Under the pieces are notes generated by a model that was not told the origin of the DNA, made no database searches, and worked only from the letters and a program-made list of their open reading frames with translations. A stretch of DNA of 64,000 bases from Sulfidibacter corallicola (GTDB lineage Bacteria; Acidobacteriota; Holophagae; Acanthopleuribacterales; Acanthopleuribacteraceae). Shown here in pieces: positions 56,142 through 64,000 of the stretch. The stretch is from NCBI RefSeq assembly GCF_017498545.1, contig NZ_CP071793.1, positions 1,860,001-1,924,000 on the forward strand, in the 5' to 3' direction. Within the stretch, counting starts at the first letter, position 1. Each line of letters begins with the position of its first letter. Made by a program: the position numbers and the translations under genes.

Positions 56142-57599
56142 TCAAACGGAATCGTCCGTCAGGCTTAACGCGCCCTTTTCGCGGTCGTCCTCGAGAATGG
56201 TCAGCCAGCCCGGCTCGCCTGCATTTTCACGGGCTTGAATCGCATGGATGGCTTGATCGATTTCGTGCCTCGGCTTGTAACCATTATCTCGGAGGGCAGC
56301 GAGATGGATCACGTCGCTCAACGTCCCCAATGTCTTCATGCCTTTCAAAGCCAGGGGAATCAGATCAGTATCGCCCGCCTCCAAAGCCTTTCGACAGATT
56401 TCGGGGGCGTGGGTGCCGTCGAAGTCCAGCAAGAGTTGGAAAAGCTTGGGTCGCAGTCGGGCATCCGCGGTGGTGTCGAGCACGTCGATCAACCGGGGAA
56501 GCAGGGACGCGTCCATTTTGCTGCGAACCAAACCCAAAAATGGGACGCCGTGAGTGGCAAGGCCCTCGAGGATCAAATCGTCGGCGCGGTCATGGGGCAA
56601 CGCGCGGAGCAACAGAAACAGATCCGGTACCAACTGCGCATCCACGTGGCGAATCAACCAAGCCTGGGAGGCATGGGAACCGCCTCCCATTTGACCGCAC
56701 ATCCACAAAACGGCCTCGGGATGGATGGGTGGCAAGTTCCCTTGGGGCTCGCTCGCCTGATGTGCCCATCCCAAGATTCGCCGCATGACTTCGTTCTCGG
56801 GAGACTTTTCCGCCTCCCTGGGCAGGCATCGAAGCCATTCCCGATCCAGGTTTGGAAACCAGGAACAGAGTCGCGCGAGCTCGGCATCCGAGGGCGATCC
56901 CGCTACCTCGAATCTCTTGGGCCTGGCATCGGGCTGTTTCCAGAGGAATGCGAGGCTCTTCGCCCTCATCGCCCGACAGGAATCCTTGGCCGCCACCTCC
57001 AAGTGTCGCTGAATCAATGTCGTCGAGCGCAACAGGTCGTTCGCCAGATCCGTCATTCGCCCGAATTGGTCTTTCATCCAATTCAGCGCCGATTCCGACG
57101 AATGAACGGCCTCATCGAAGCGGTAGGAAACGATGATTTGATTCGAGTGCAGGTGAACCGATTTCAACTCGCGGCAAAGGGTGCGTACCCGTTCGTTGAG
57201 GATGGTCACGGATGCTGGTTCGTCCAAATCGAAGTGTATCGTTTCATCGAAAGCGGCATCACCGGTTTTCGGATTTTCCGTTTGAGATCCCCGCGTTTCC
57301 GAAAGCTCGAGGCCGTAGGGAAAGGGTTTTGGCGCATACATTCTCATTTCGCGGGCGACGAGATCCAGCTCGAGCCTGTAGTCGGAAGCTGCACGAGACC
57401 AGAGATCCCGGTTATCGGGAGACATGCCGAATGCCTTGGCGGTGAGTTCGAGCAAACTCCAATGGGCGTAGGTGGTCGGCGCTTTCGATTCGGACTTTCC
57501 GAAACCACTCGACCGTGGAGAAGTTCCCCAAACGAACGCGACACCGGCCACCACCAACCCGATTAGAATCGCCACATCGAAATAACTGAAACCCATCAT
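56142..57599 (-). CDS. Membrane-anchored protein with HEAT-like repeats, unknown function
   Basis: The 485-aa protein has one N-terminal membrane helix (MMGFSYFDVAILIGLVVAGVAFVWG), then a mixed region, and a helical C-terminal half with HEAT-like pairs (ASLLPRLIDVLDTTADARLRPKLFQLLLDFDG, APEICRKALEAGDTDLIPLALKGMKTLG). ATG 57599 has GGAG upstream; the open frame extends further but without a site. I do not recognise the family. Proteins of this plan are often scaffolds at the inner membrane. The next gene on this strand is the Ser/Thr kinase, 292 bp upstream. Confidence 0.65.
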   Translation of the reverse strand: MMGFSYFDVAILIGLVVAGVAFVWGTSPRSSGFGKSESKAPTTYAHWSLLELTAKAFGMSPDNRDLWSRAASDYRLELDLVAREMRMYAPKPFPYGLELSETRGSQTENPKTGDAAFDETIHFDLDEPASVTILNERVRTLCRELKSVHLHSNQIIVSYRFDEAVHSSESALNWMKDQFGRMTDLANDLLRSTTLIQRHLEVAAKDSCRAMRAKSLAFLWKQPDARPKRFEVAGSPSDAELARLCSWFPNLDREWLRCLPREAEKSPENEVMRRILGWAHQASEPQGNLPPIHPEAVLWMCGQMGGGSHASQAWLIRHVDAQLVPDLFLLLRALPHDRADDLILEGLATHGVPFLGLVRSKMDASLLPRLIDVLDTTADARLRPKLFQLLLDFDGTHAPEICRKALEAGDTDLIPLALKGMKTLGTLSDVIHLAALRDNGYKPRHEIDQAIHAIQARENAGEPGWLTILEDDREKGALSLTDDSV

Positions 57600-57891
57600 A
57601 AATCGTGTTCTCCCAATGGATTCTGAATTCGGAAACCGGACGTGTCGGCGCGGCGTCCGAAAATCCAGCGATCGCACTACCCTTAGATGCGCGAGCCGGT
57701 GGAACGTCGGGCCATGCCAATGGCAGGAACGGGCGGACCGTTGAACACACCATACCAAAGCCGTCGCACTGCCCGAAGGTTCGAAATGGCGTTTGGGGGT
57801 AGGTGATTGAGCCGGTGGTGGACCATCCGAACATCGCTCGGCATGCTGGGCACGCCATCATTCCTGACCGGTCAGGTGGCGCGGGTGCCCC

Positions 57892-60768
57892 TCAATTCTG
57901 ACCGGCGGGTTCCAGCAGGGCCCGGTATTTGTCGGTCTTCTCGCGATCGCCGCGGGCTTCGTAAAGCGCGATCAACTGGTTCAGGGTCCGCTTCGTTTCG
58001 GGCCCGTCGTCCGTCAACTTGGCCTCGAGCGCCTGCCAGGAGTTCATCAACAGGGGCTCGGCTTCGTCCAGGCGGTTTTGGTGGAGCAGTGCTTCGCCGA
58101 GCAGGGCGTTGGCCTCGTCGCGCCACCAGTGATCGGCGTTGACCGCTTCTTTCAGGACCTGAATGATGTTGCGCGCCGCGTTTTCGGCCTCGCGGTAGCG
58201 CTTCTCGGCCAACAGGGCCCTGGCGATGCCCAGCAGGATCGGGCCGGTATTGTGATGGGACATGGGGTGGTTGCGCAGGTGCAGGTCCAAGGTGTCGCGG
58301 TAGAGGCTTTCCGACATCTTGGCGCGCTCGTTTCGCAACGCCAGGTCACCCTTGACCTGGAGCGTCTTGAGGGCGATGTTGTTGGTTTCGCCGAGCGTAT
58401 CGATCGTGATCCGCAGGACGTCGTCGATCTCATCGACGAGACCTTCCTGTTTGCCCTGTTTGAGCTTGGCTTCGGCCACCAGAATGCGGGTGCCCAACAC
58501 CGCCGGGTGATCCGCGGGTAGGTTTTTCACGAAGACGTCGAGGGCGGATTGCAGCAGGGTCTCCGCCTCGGCGAAGCGGCCGACGGGCATGTAGACTCGG
58601 GCCAGGTTGCGACGTTTTCCGGCCGTGCGGGGATGGTCCTCACCTTCGACCTCGTTGGCGATCTGAATCGATTCCTTCAGGTACACCTCGGCTTCCTTGT
58701 AGCGACCCATGTCCAGCATCAGGACGCCGTGGTTGTTCAGGCCGGTACCCGTATCGGGATGGTTGTTGCCCAGCAGGCGCCGGTCCATGGCGGTCGATTC
58801 CCCGTAGAGTCGGTCGGCTTCTTCGTAGTAGTAGAGATCGTGCAGCAGGAAGGCCAGCTCGTTGATGGCGGTCGAGAGACGGGGATCGTTCTCGTCCATG
58901 ATCTGGCGGCAGAGTTCCAGCGATTCGCGGAACATCGGCAGGCTTTCTTCGAACCGGTTCTGGCTGCGGATGGCCGTGCCCAATTGATTGAGCACGAAAG
59001 CCCGTTGCCACTTGTCGTCCGGCATTTCCCGCTCGACCACCGCCAGGGCATCGCGGCAAAGTTGCTCGCCCCTGTCCGCCTCGGCGTACTCCTCCAGCAG
59101 ATTGGCCATGCTGACCAGGGCGCCGATGCGGTCCTTGGCGTTGCCGTGCGATTCGGTGAGGGTCATCAGCTCTTGGTTGAGCGGCTTGGCCTTGTCGTAG
59201 GCACCCAGATCGAAGTAGACCTCGGCCATCATGCGCAGCAGGCGAATGCGGATTTCCGGTTCGTCTTCGAGCTGCTGCTTGATGCGCTCGGCGCCTCGAT
59301 CCAACAGTTCGACCGCCGTCAGCTCTTCGCCGCGGGCCTTTTCCGGACCCGAGAGCTCGAAAATTTCTTCCAGGAAGGTCGTGACCGCCTGGGCCGCATC
59401 GCGCTGCCGCTCGGTAATCTTGCGTTGGCGATAATTGAGCAGGGAAAAGGCGATCAAGGTGCACATCAGCACGATCATCAGCGACACGGCCACGAAATGG
59501 CGCCGCACGAATTTCCCGGCACGGTAGCCGACGGTCAGGGGTCGGGCCGAAATGGGCATGCCGTCCAGGTAGCGCTGGATGTCGGTGGCCAGCGCCTCCG
59601 CGGAGGTGTAGCGGCGTTCCGGCTCCTTGCGCAGTGACATGCTGACGATGTTCTCCACGTCGCCGCGCAGCAGGCGGCGCAGGCTGGCGGGATCGGTACG
59701 TCGTTCCTTGGCCGCGTTCTCCTCGCGCATGGCGATTGTGTCGCCGACCAGCTCGCGATTGCCGGTGGGGCGGCGCAAAACCCGGCTCAGCCGCTCCGGT
59801 TCGCGAACGCAGACGGCCTGCAGGATTTCGTTCAGACTGTGGCTGTTGACTTCGTAGGGGCGGGCGCCCGAGAGCAACTCGAACAAGATGATGCCCAACG
59901 AGTAGATGTCGGTGGCGGCGCCCAGCGGTTCTCCGCGAACCTGTTCGGGCGACGCGTAGCCGGGCGTCATGACCTGCTCCTGGAATTTGGTCATGGTGCG
60001 CTGCGATTTGGTGTCGGGATCCAACATGGTGGCGATCCCGAAATCCAGCAATTTGGGCTCGCCGTGTTCGTCGACCATGATGTTGGACGGCTTAAGGTCG
60101 CGGTGAATGACCATGTGCTTGTGGGCATAGCTCACCGCGTCGCATACCTTGATGAACAGTTTCAGCCGTTCGCGAATCGTGAGCCGTCGTTCGGCACACC
60201 AGCGCGTGATCGATTTCCCGTCGATGTACTCCATCGCCAGCCAGGGCAGCCCGTCGGAGGTCAGGCCCGCATCCATGACCCGTGCGATGTTCGGGTGTTG
60301 GAACCGCGCCAGGATCTGGCGCTCTTTCTCGAAGCGTCGCAGGACCTTGGGGTCGTCCATGTTGACGACCTTGATCGCGACCTTCCATTCCAAATCGTCC
60401 TCGCGCTTCGCCAGGAAGACGCGACCCATGCCGCCGGTACCCACCAGCCGGTCGATTTTGTAGGCGCCGAGGCGGGTGCCGGTCTCGATGCCGCGTGAAA
60501 TGCGGCGCAGCGGATCGGGGGCCTCGGTATTCAGTTGGAAGCGGGCCTTGTCGACCTCGGGATCCCGGTTGGCCGGTGCTTCCGGCGGATCCGGCGTGAT
60601 CTCCGCAGCCGGTCGGCCGGTGGTGCGCATGGCAAGCATCGTTCTGGCGCGGGCCAGAAGCACGGGATCACCGCCGCACAATTGCTCCAGATAGGCTTGG
60701 CGCAGGCGTCCGTCATCGGCCTGATCGACCTGATTCAAAATGTCTTGCAGATCCCTGTCTCGGTTCAA
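57892..60768 (-). CDS. PknB-type Ser/Thr protein kinase with membrane helix and TPR sensor
   Basis: The 958-aa protein has a Hanks-type kinase domain at about 103-370: glycine loop VGTGGMGRVF, VAIK with Lys133, catalytic HRDLKPSN (222-229), DFG (242-244), ASPEQ and DIYSLGIILFELL. A single membrane helix (about 424-445, FVAVSLMIVLMCTLIAFSLL) separates it from a long TPR array (about 460-950, with pairs such as RQIMDENDPRLSTAINELAFLLHDLYYYEEADRLYGES). This is the common acidobacterial/planctomycete kinase-TM-TPR layout, with TPRs probably outside the cytoplasm. TTG 60768 is used; AGGAG lies ten bases upstream. Partners could include the FHA kinase at 10608. Confidence 0.95.
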   Translation of the reverse strand: MNRDRDLQDILNQVDQADDGRLRQAYLEQLCGGDPVLLARARTMLAMRTTGRPAAEITPDPPEAPANRDPEVDKARFQLNTEAPDPLRRISRGIETGTRLGAYKIDRLVGTGGMGRVFLAKREDDLEWKVAIKVVNMDDPKVLRRFEKERQILARFQHPNIARVMDAGLTSDGLPWLAMEYIDGKSITRWCAERRLTIRERLKLFIKVCDAVSYAHKHMVIHRDLKPSNIMVDEHGEPKLLDFGIATMLDPDTKSQRTMTKFQEQVMTPGYASPEQVRGEPLGAATDIYSLGIILFELLSGARPYEVNSHSLNEILQAVCVREPERLSRVLRRPTGNRELVGDTIAMREENAAKERRTDPASLRRLLRGDVENIVSMSLRKEPERRYTSAEALATDIQRYLDGMPISARPLTVGYRAGKFVRRHFVAVSLMIVLMCTLIAFSLLNYRQRKITERQRDAAQAVTTFLEEIFELSGPEKARGEELTAVELLDRGAERIKQQLEDEPEIRIRLLRMMAEVYFDLGAYDKAKPLNQELMTLTESHGNAKDRIGALVSMANLLEEYAEADRGEQLCRDALAVVEREMPDDKWQRAFVLNQLGTAIRSQNRFEESLPMFRESLELCRQIMDENDPRLSTAINELAFLLHDLYYYEEADRLYGESTAMDRRLLGNNHPDTGTGLNNHGVLMLDMGRYKEAEVYLKESIQIANEVEGEDHPRTAGKRRNLARVYMPVGRFAEAETLLQSALDVFVKNLPADHPAVLGTRILVAEAKLKQGKQEGLVDEIDDVLRITIDTLGETNNIALKTLQVKGDLALRNERAKMSESLYRDTLDLHLRNHPMSHHNTGPILLGIARALLAEKRYREAENAARNIIQVLKEAVNADHWWRDEANALLGEALLHQNRLDEAEPLLMNSWQALEAKLTDDGPETKRTLNQLIALYEARGDREKTDKYRALLEPAGQN

Positions 60769-61631
60769 GCTTCACGTACTCCTGGCCAGGCTGATGGCTT
60801 GTCAAATCGATGATGGGCTAGGCATGAATCTGGGGAAAAGGACGGAATGGTGGATCGAATCTTTCCCATGAAATCCCGATTCGCGATCGATCCAGGGATG
60901 AATGAGGCAAACGTACGGCGAAAAGGATGGCGGAAGGGGAGGACGAGACGGGTATTGCCGCAACCGGTGGGGAGAAGGCGCTCGGTGTGACGAAGCAACT
61001 GGCTCATGGGAAGGTCGCGGGTAAGGCGATCCCTGCTTTTGACTGGTGGCATTCTAACGCAAACAGTGGGGAAAATCGACTTGGATCAAGCCGTCGCGGC
61101 CGCCGATCGGAGGAAAAGGCACCTCGAGGTAGCCCGAAGTGCGGCGCATTTTCGCTGTGTGAATCCGGATCGAACCATCGCGGACCCGCACCGGTTCTCT
61201 CGCGTGGGGTTTCGATTCCAAGGCGATAGGGACTCGTTGCGGGAAGTAACCCGGGTCGACGATCCGCCACCCGAAGGAAACTCTCGCTAATTCGAGACTC
61301 ACATTTTGATGGTTTTTTACGCGGATCAATGGGGTTTTTGGGGATCTTCAACTACCGAAAGGTGGAGTGTTTTGTTAGAATTCGCAATTTGCTTGACTCT
61401 CAATATTTGAAATTCCTAGATTGATAGTATTTCCCGCAACCCTCTTTCTCCCTACAACCTGACGCCCGGCGATCGATGTTCCGAAGATCCGTCTGTCGAT
61501 CGAATCTTCGGCGCGGGTCCGTGTGAATCTTGTCAAAAAGCTTGGAATAAACAAGTTAGTGCTTGTTCGGTCAGGCTGCTTCGGTAGCGCCAGCGTTGCG
61601 TTTCCGGATGGGCACTCGTTAGGAGAACGAA
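60769..61631. other. Divergent intergenic region, no supported gene
   Basis: This 863-bp gap between the kinase (minus) and the M6 protease (plus) should hold both promoters. An AT-rich stretch at 61290-61440 is a likely plus-strand promoter region. The open frames at 60927-61290 on both strands mirror each other and have no ribosome sites. Confidence 0.5.
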
Positions 61632-63482
61632 ATGTGCGGTTTGTTCGAAGATCTTCGTCGCTTTCCTCAGGACCAAGGTCCCGAGATCGAGCTCGTGGTA
61701 GACGGTGACGAACATTATGCGACCTACGAGCGACCCGATGGCTATACCGTCGTGTACGATGCCGACCTTGGCCTTTATTGTTTTGCGGATCTTCAGAACG
61801 GCCAGTTCGTATCGACGGGAATTGGCAGTGCGGAGGAGCCTCCGCGTTCGCTCGCCAAACATTTGCGCGAGCGTCCGGAGGTGGCTTCGGCCAAATTCAA
61901 CGATCGCTATTTCACGTTTGGACCCGGCGCCGACAGCCCCGAACCGGGTCTCGAGACCTTTGGGCAGAACGACGGATTGTTGCCCGGACGCGCGCTTCAC
62001 CGCGGCGACGTCAAGGGCCTTACCGTCCTGGTGAATTTCAAGGATGTCGGCACGACGATCACCCGGGAAGAGGTCGATGCCCTGGTCAACGGCACCGATT
62101 ACCGGGAACACGGCAATTTCAGCTCGGTGCGGGAGTATTTCCATCTCGTTTCCAGCGGCAAGCTGAACTACACCAGTGAAGTCGTGGGACCCGTGACCCT
62201 TTCCCATAACCGTTCCCATTACATCGATCACTCGCTGGTCAAGGAAGCCCTGGATTTGGTCGTGGCGGATGGTGTCGATTTATCCCAATTCGATTCACTG
62301 GACGACGGCATCGTCGATGCCGTGACGTTCCTGTATGCCGGTGAATCGGTGTACCAGGGCGATCTATGGCCCCACAACTTCACACGGCGCCTCTTTTATG
62401 GCCAGGTCCGCACTCACTTCTACATGCTCACCGGCTTGGGTTCCGAAAGCAGCGACCTCCGCATCGGGACCATTTGCCACGAGTTGGGCCACATGCTGTG
62501 TCGTTTTCCCGACATGTACGACTACGGCAAGCGCGACGGTGATTTCGAACGCAGTCAAGGCATCGGCCGCTACTGCCTCATGGGCTCCGGCAACCACCTC
62601 GACAACCGACGCACGCCGTCGCCGGTTTGCGCCTACCTGCGCGACCTCGCCGGGTGGTGTGACCAAAAGGTCGATCTCAACCGGGATGGACGCTATACGG
62701 CCCGACACGCCGACTACGACACGGTCATGAAGTATCGAACCAGCAAGCCGAACGAGTATTTCCTCATCGAGAACCGCACGAAAATGGGGCTCGACCGGTT
62801 CCTGCCGTCCAGCGGCCTGGCCATCTACCATTGCGACATCCTCGGTTCCAACGAATGGCAGAACGGCAGCGGATCGCGGCATTACCAGTGCGCCCTCGAA
62901 CAGGCCGACGGACATCGGGACTTGGAGCGCAACAACAATCACGGCGACGGCGGCGACCTGTTCCAACGTGTGGCCGGTTCGGCTTTCACCCATGTGACCA
63001 CGCCCTCGTCGCGTAGCTGGGACGGGACCGATTCGGGGCTCGCCGTGACCGATATCGGCGCGCCCGGTCAAGAAATCGAGTTCACGATCGGTGCGCCCAG
63101 TGTGGCACCGGCACGTGTGGAAAAGGGTTCGGCTCCCGACAAACCGATCCCCGACAACGATCCCGGCGGCATTCACGACGTCATCAGGGTCGGCGAATCG
63201 GGCCTCGTGGCGCGCATGACCCTGGATCTGCACATCGTACACACCTGGATCGGCGATTTGCGCGTGGTGCTCGAAGCGCCCACCGGTCGCAGGGTCACCC
63301 TCCACAACCGTCAGGGGGAAGATGCGGACGACATCCGCACGCGCTTCGACAGCGATACCGAGTTGTCCGCCCTGATCGGGGTGTCCATCCAGGGCGATTG
63401 GATTCTGCGGGTCTCGGATACCGTCGGTCAGGATACGGGTCATCTGAAGAGCTGGTCTTTCCAAATCCAAACCGTCGGGTAG
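61632..63482 (+). CDS. M6-family metalloprotease (immune inhibitor A type) with P domain
   Basis: The 616-aa protein has a zinc motif His283-Glu-Leu-Gly-His287 (ICHELGHMLCRFPDMYDYG) and a Met-turn-like GRYCLMGSGNH, matching M6 peptidases. A P domain (about 505-616: IPDNDPGGIHDVIRV, LDLHIVHTWIGDLRVVLEAPTGRRVTLHN, GDWILRVSDTVGQDTGHLKSWSFQI) ends it. The N-terminal prodomain-like part contains TVVYDADLGLYCFADLQNG. ATG 61632 follows GGAG. It starts MCGLFEDLRRFPQDQ, with no signal peptide, unusual for M6, so secretion by a non-Sec route or intracellular use must be considered. A trypsin-like gene follows 119 bp later. Confidence 0.9.
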   Translation: MCGLFEDLRRFPQDQGPEIELVVDGDEHYATYERPDGYTVVYDADLGLYCFADLQNGQFVSTGIGSAEEPPRSLAKHLRERPEVASAKFNDRYFTFGPGADSPEPGLETFGQNDGLLPGRALHRGDVKGLTVLVNFKDVGTTITREEVDALVNGTDYREHGNFSSVREYFHLVSSGKLNYTSEVVGPVTLSHNRSHYIDHSLVKEALDLVVADGVDLSQFDSLDDGIVDAVTFLYAGESVYQGDLWPHNFTRRLFYGQVRTHFYMLTGLGSESSDLRIGTICHELGHMLCRFPDMYDYGKRDGDFERSQGIGRYCLMGSGNHLDNRRTPSPVCAYLRDLAGWCDQKVDLNRDGRYTARHADYDTVMKYRTSKPNEYFLIENRTKMGLDRFLPSSGLAIYHCDILGSNEWQNGSGSRHYQCALEQADGHRDLERNNNHGDGGDLFQRVAGSAFTHVTTPSSRSWDGTDSGLAVTDIGAPGQEIEFTIGAPSVAPARVEKGSAPDKPIPDNDPGGIHDVIRVGESGLVARMTLDLHIVHTWIGDLRVVLEAPTGRRVTLHNRQGEDADDIRTRFDSDTELSALIGVSIQGDWILRVSDTVGQDTGHLKSWSFQIQTVG

Positions 63483-63601
63483 CACACCGGAGGCCTTGGC
63501 CGCGACCTGTCGCCGAGGGGCTCCCTCTCGACCGGGATCGCGACCGGGGTACCCTTTCTCCCGGACACAAGGGCCCGATCGCATCAGGGGAGGTGAACCG
63601 C

Positions 63602-64000
63602 ATGTCAGCGCCCGATTATTGGCTGGACCAACTGGTCCAGGCCGCCCAGCGCTTCGACCGGGGGCAGGCCCGCCGTACCGGTCGCCGCCGCGCCATCGAG
63701 AAACTCAAACGCGGCGATCGGAAAGTCAGTCTCGACGCGATCGAGGAACCGGAACGGCTCGCCCAGCGTTTGCTGAGCATGGACCTGCCCGGCACCATCG
63801 ATCAGGTCGTCCGCAATTTCTGCAAGGGGGAGGCAGCCCCCGCTCGCGAGCGCATCGAGCAGGTGTTTCTCGAGAGCATCATCCTCCAGGACGACCTCGT
63901 CCCCATCGGATTTCTCCACAAGGCCCAGGCCGTGGCGCGGTACGTGGGTCGGATCGTCACCAAACTGGGAGGCAGAACCAAATTCGGTACGGGCTTCATG
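63602..64000 (+). CDS. Trypsin-like serine protease with N-terminal helical domain (runs off window)
   Basis: ATG 63602 follows GGGAGGTG and the frame is open to the window end (133 codons). Residues 1-110 are helical and soluble (MSAPDYWLDQLVQAAQRFDRG..., ERIEQVFLESIILQDDLVPIGFLHKAQAVARY). Residues 111-133 (VGRIVTKLGGRTKFGTGFM) match the N-terminus of S1-type peptidase domains, where GTGF-V-S normally continues. The helical domain is in the position of effector-associated domains found before trypsin modules in bacterial conflict proteins. The catalytic triad is outside the window. There is no signal peptide. Confidence 0.65.
   Translation, partial: MSAPDYWLDQLVQAAQRFDRGQARRTGRRRAIEKLKRGDRKVSLDAIEEPERLAQRLLSMDLPGTIDQVVRNFCKGEAAPARERIEQVFLESIILQDDLVPIGFLHKAQAVARYVGRIVTKLGGRTKFGTGFM

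Overview
The window is GC-rich (roughly 60-65 % by eye) bacterial DNA with about 40 protein genes. There are no rRNA or tRNA genes, no CRISPR array, and no transposase that I can recognise. Several traits together suggest a large-genome, predatory or marine Gram-negative bacterium of the Acidobacteriota type (for example Holophagae/Acanthopleuribacter-like): a Ser/Thr kinase-TPR protein, an FHA-GAF histidine kinase, a planctomycete-style DUF1549/DUF1553 plus DUF1501 pair, P-domain proteases, an RHS/VgrG cassette and many good Shine-Dalgarno sites in front of TTG codons. The phylum is inference only. No marker gene in the window settles it.

Layout. 1-6.5 kb: the N-terminus of a response-regulator protein, then an SOS mutagenesis cassette (lexA, an ImuB-like Y-family protein, the error-prone polymerase dnaE2), all on the minus strand. 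7.2-9.6 kb: folC converging on a secreted beta-propeller protein. 10.6-12.9 kb: FHA-GAF histidine kinase. 13.9-18 kb: a secreted adhesin-like protein, a hemerythrin pair, a zinc-ribbon scramblase-like protein and a small membrane protein. 18.2-24.5 kb: an island with visibly lower GC, holding a 1246-aa protein with an HEMGH zinc-protease motif, a convergent KAP P-loop NTPase split by an in-frame TAA, and a small RHH-like protein. 25.4-32.6 kb: DUF1549/1553 and DUF1501 proteins followed by a 1284-aa secreted M36-like pseudo-protease with a P domain. 32.8-35 kb: parDE and three tandem tail-collar (MdpB-type) proteins. 35.5-38 kb: FkbM methyltransferase, PilZ and coiled-coil proteins. 38.3-43.6 kb: glyoxylate aminotransferase plus glcDEF. 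43.6-46 kb: two MarR paralogues flanking a 1.4-kb repeat cluster. 46.7-55.7 kb: VgrG, a TPR adaptor and a PAAR-RHS toxin. 55.8-64 kb: an orphan ParD, a HEAT-like membrane protein, a Ser/Thr kinase with TPRs, an M6 protease with a P domain and the start of a trypsin-like protein.

How the genes work together. LexA probably represses its own gene and the ImuB/DnaE2 translesion pair. The aminotransferase and GlcDEF form a glycolate to glyoxylate to glycine route in one operon. VgrG, adaptor and PAAR-RHS form a contact-dependent effector cassette: the RHS tip looks like a restriction-endonuclease-fold nuclease, and no immunity gene is evident next to it. The most unusual pieces are the zincin/KAP/RHH island, the lysine-rich 168-residue linker inside the RHS protein, the protease-like protein that has lost its zinc site, and the inverted repeat cluster between the marR genes.
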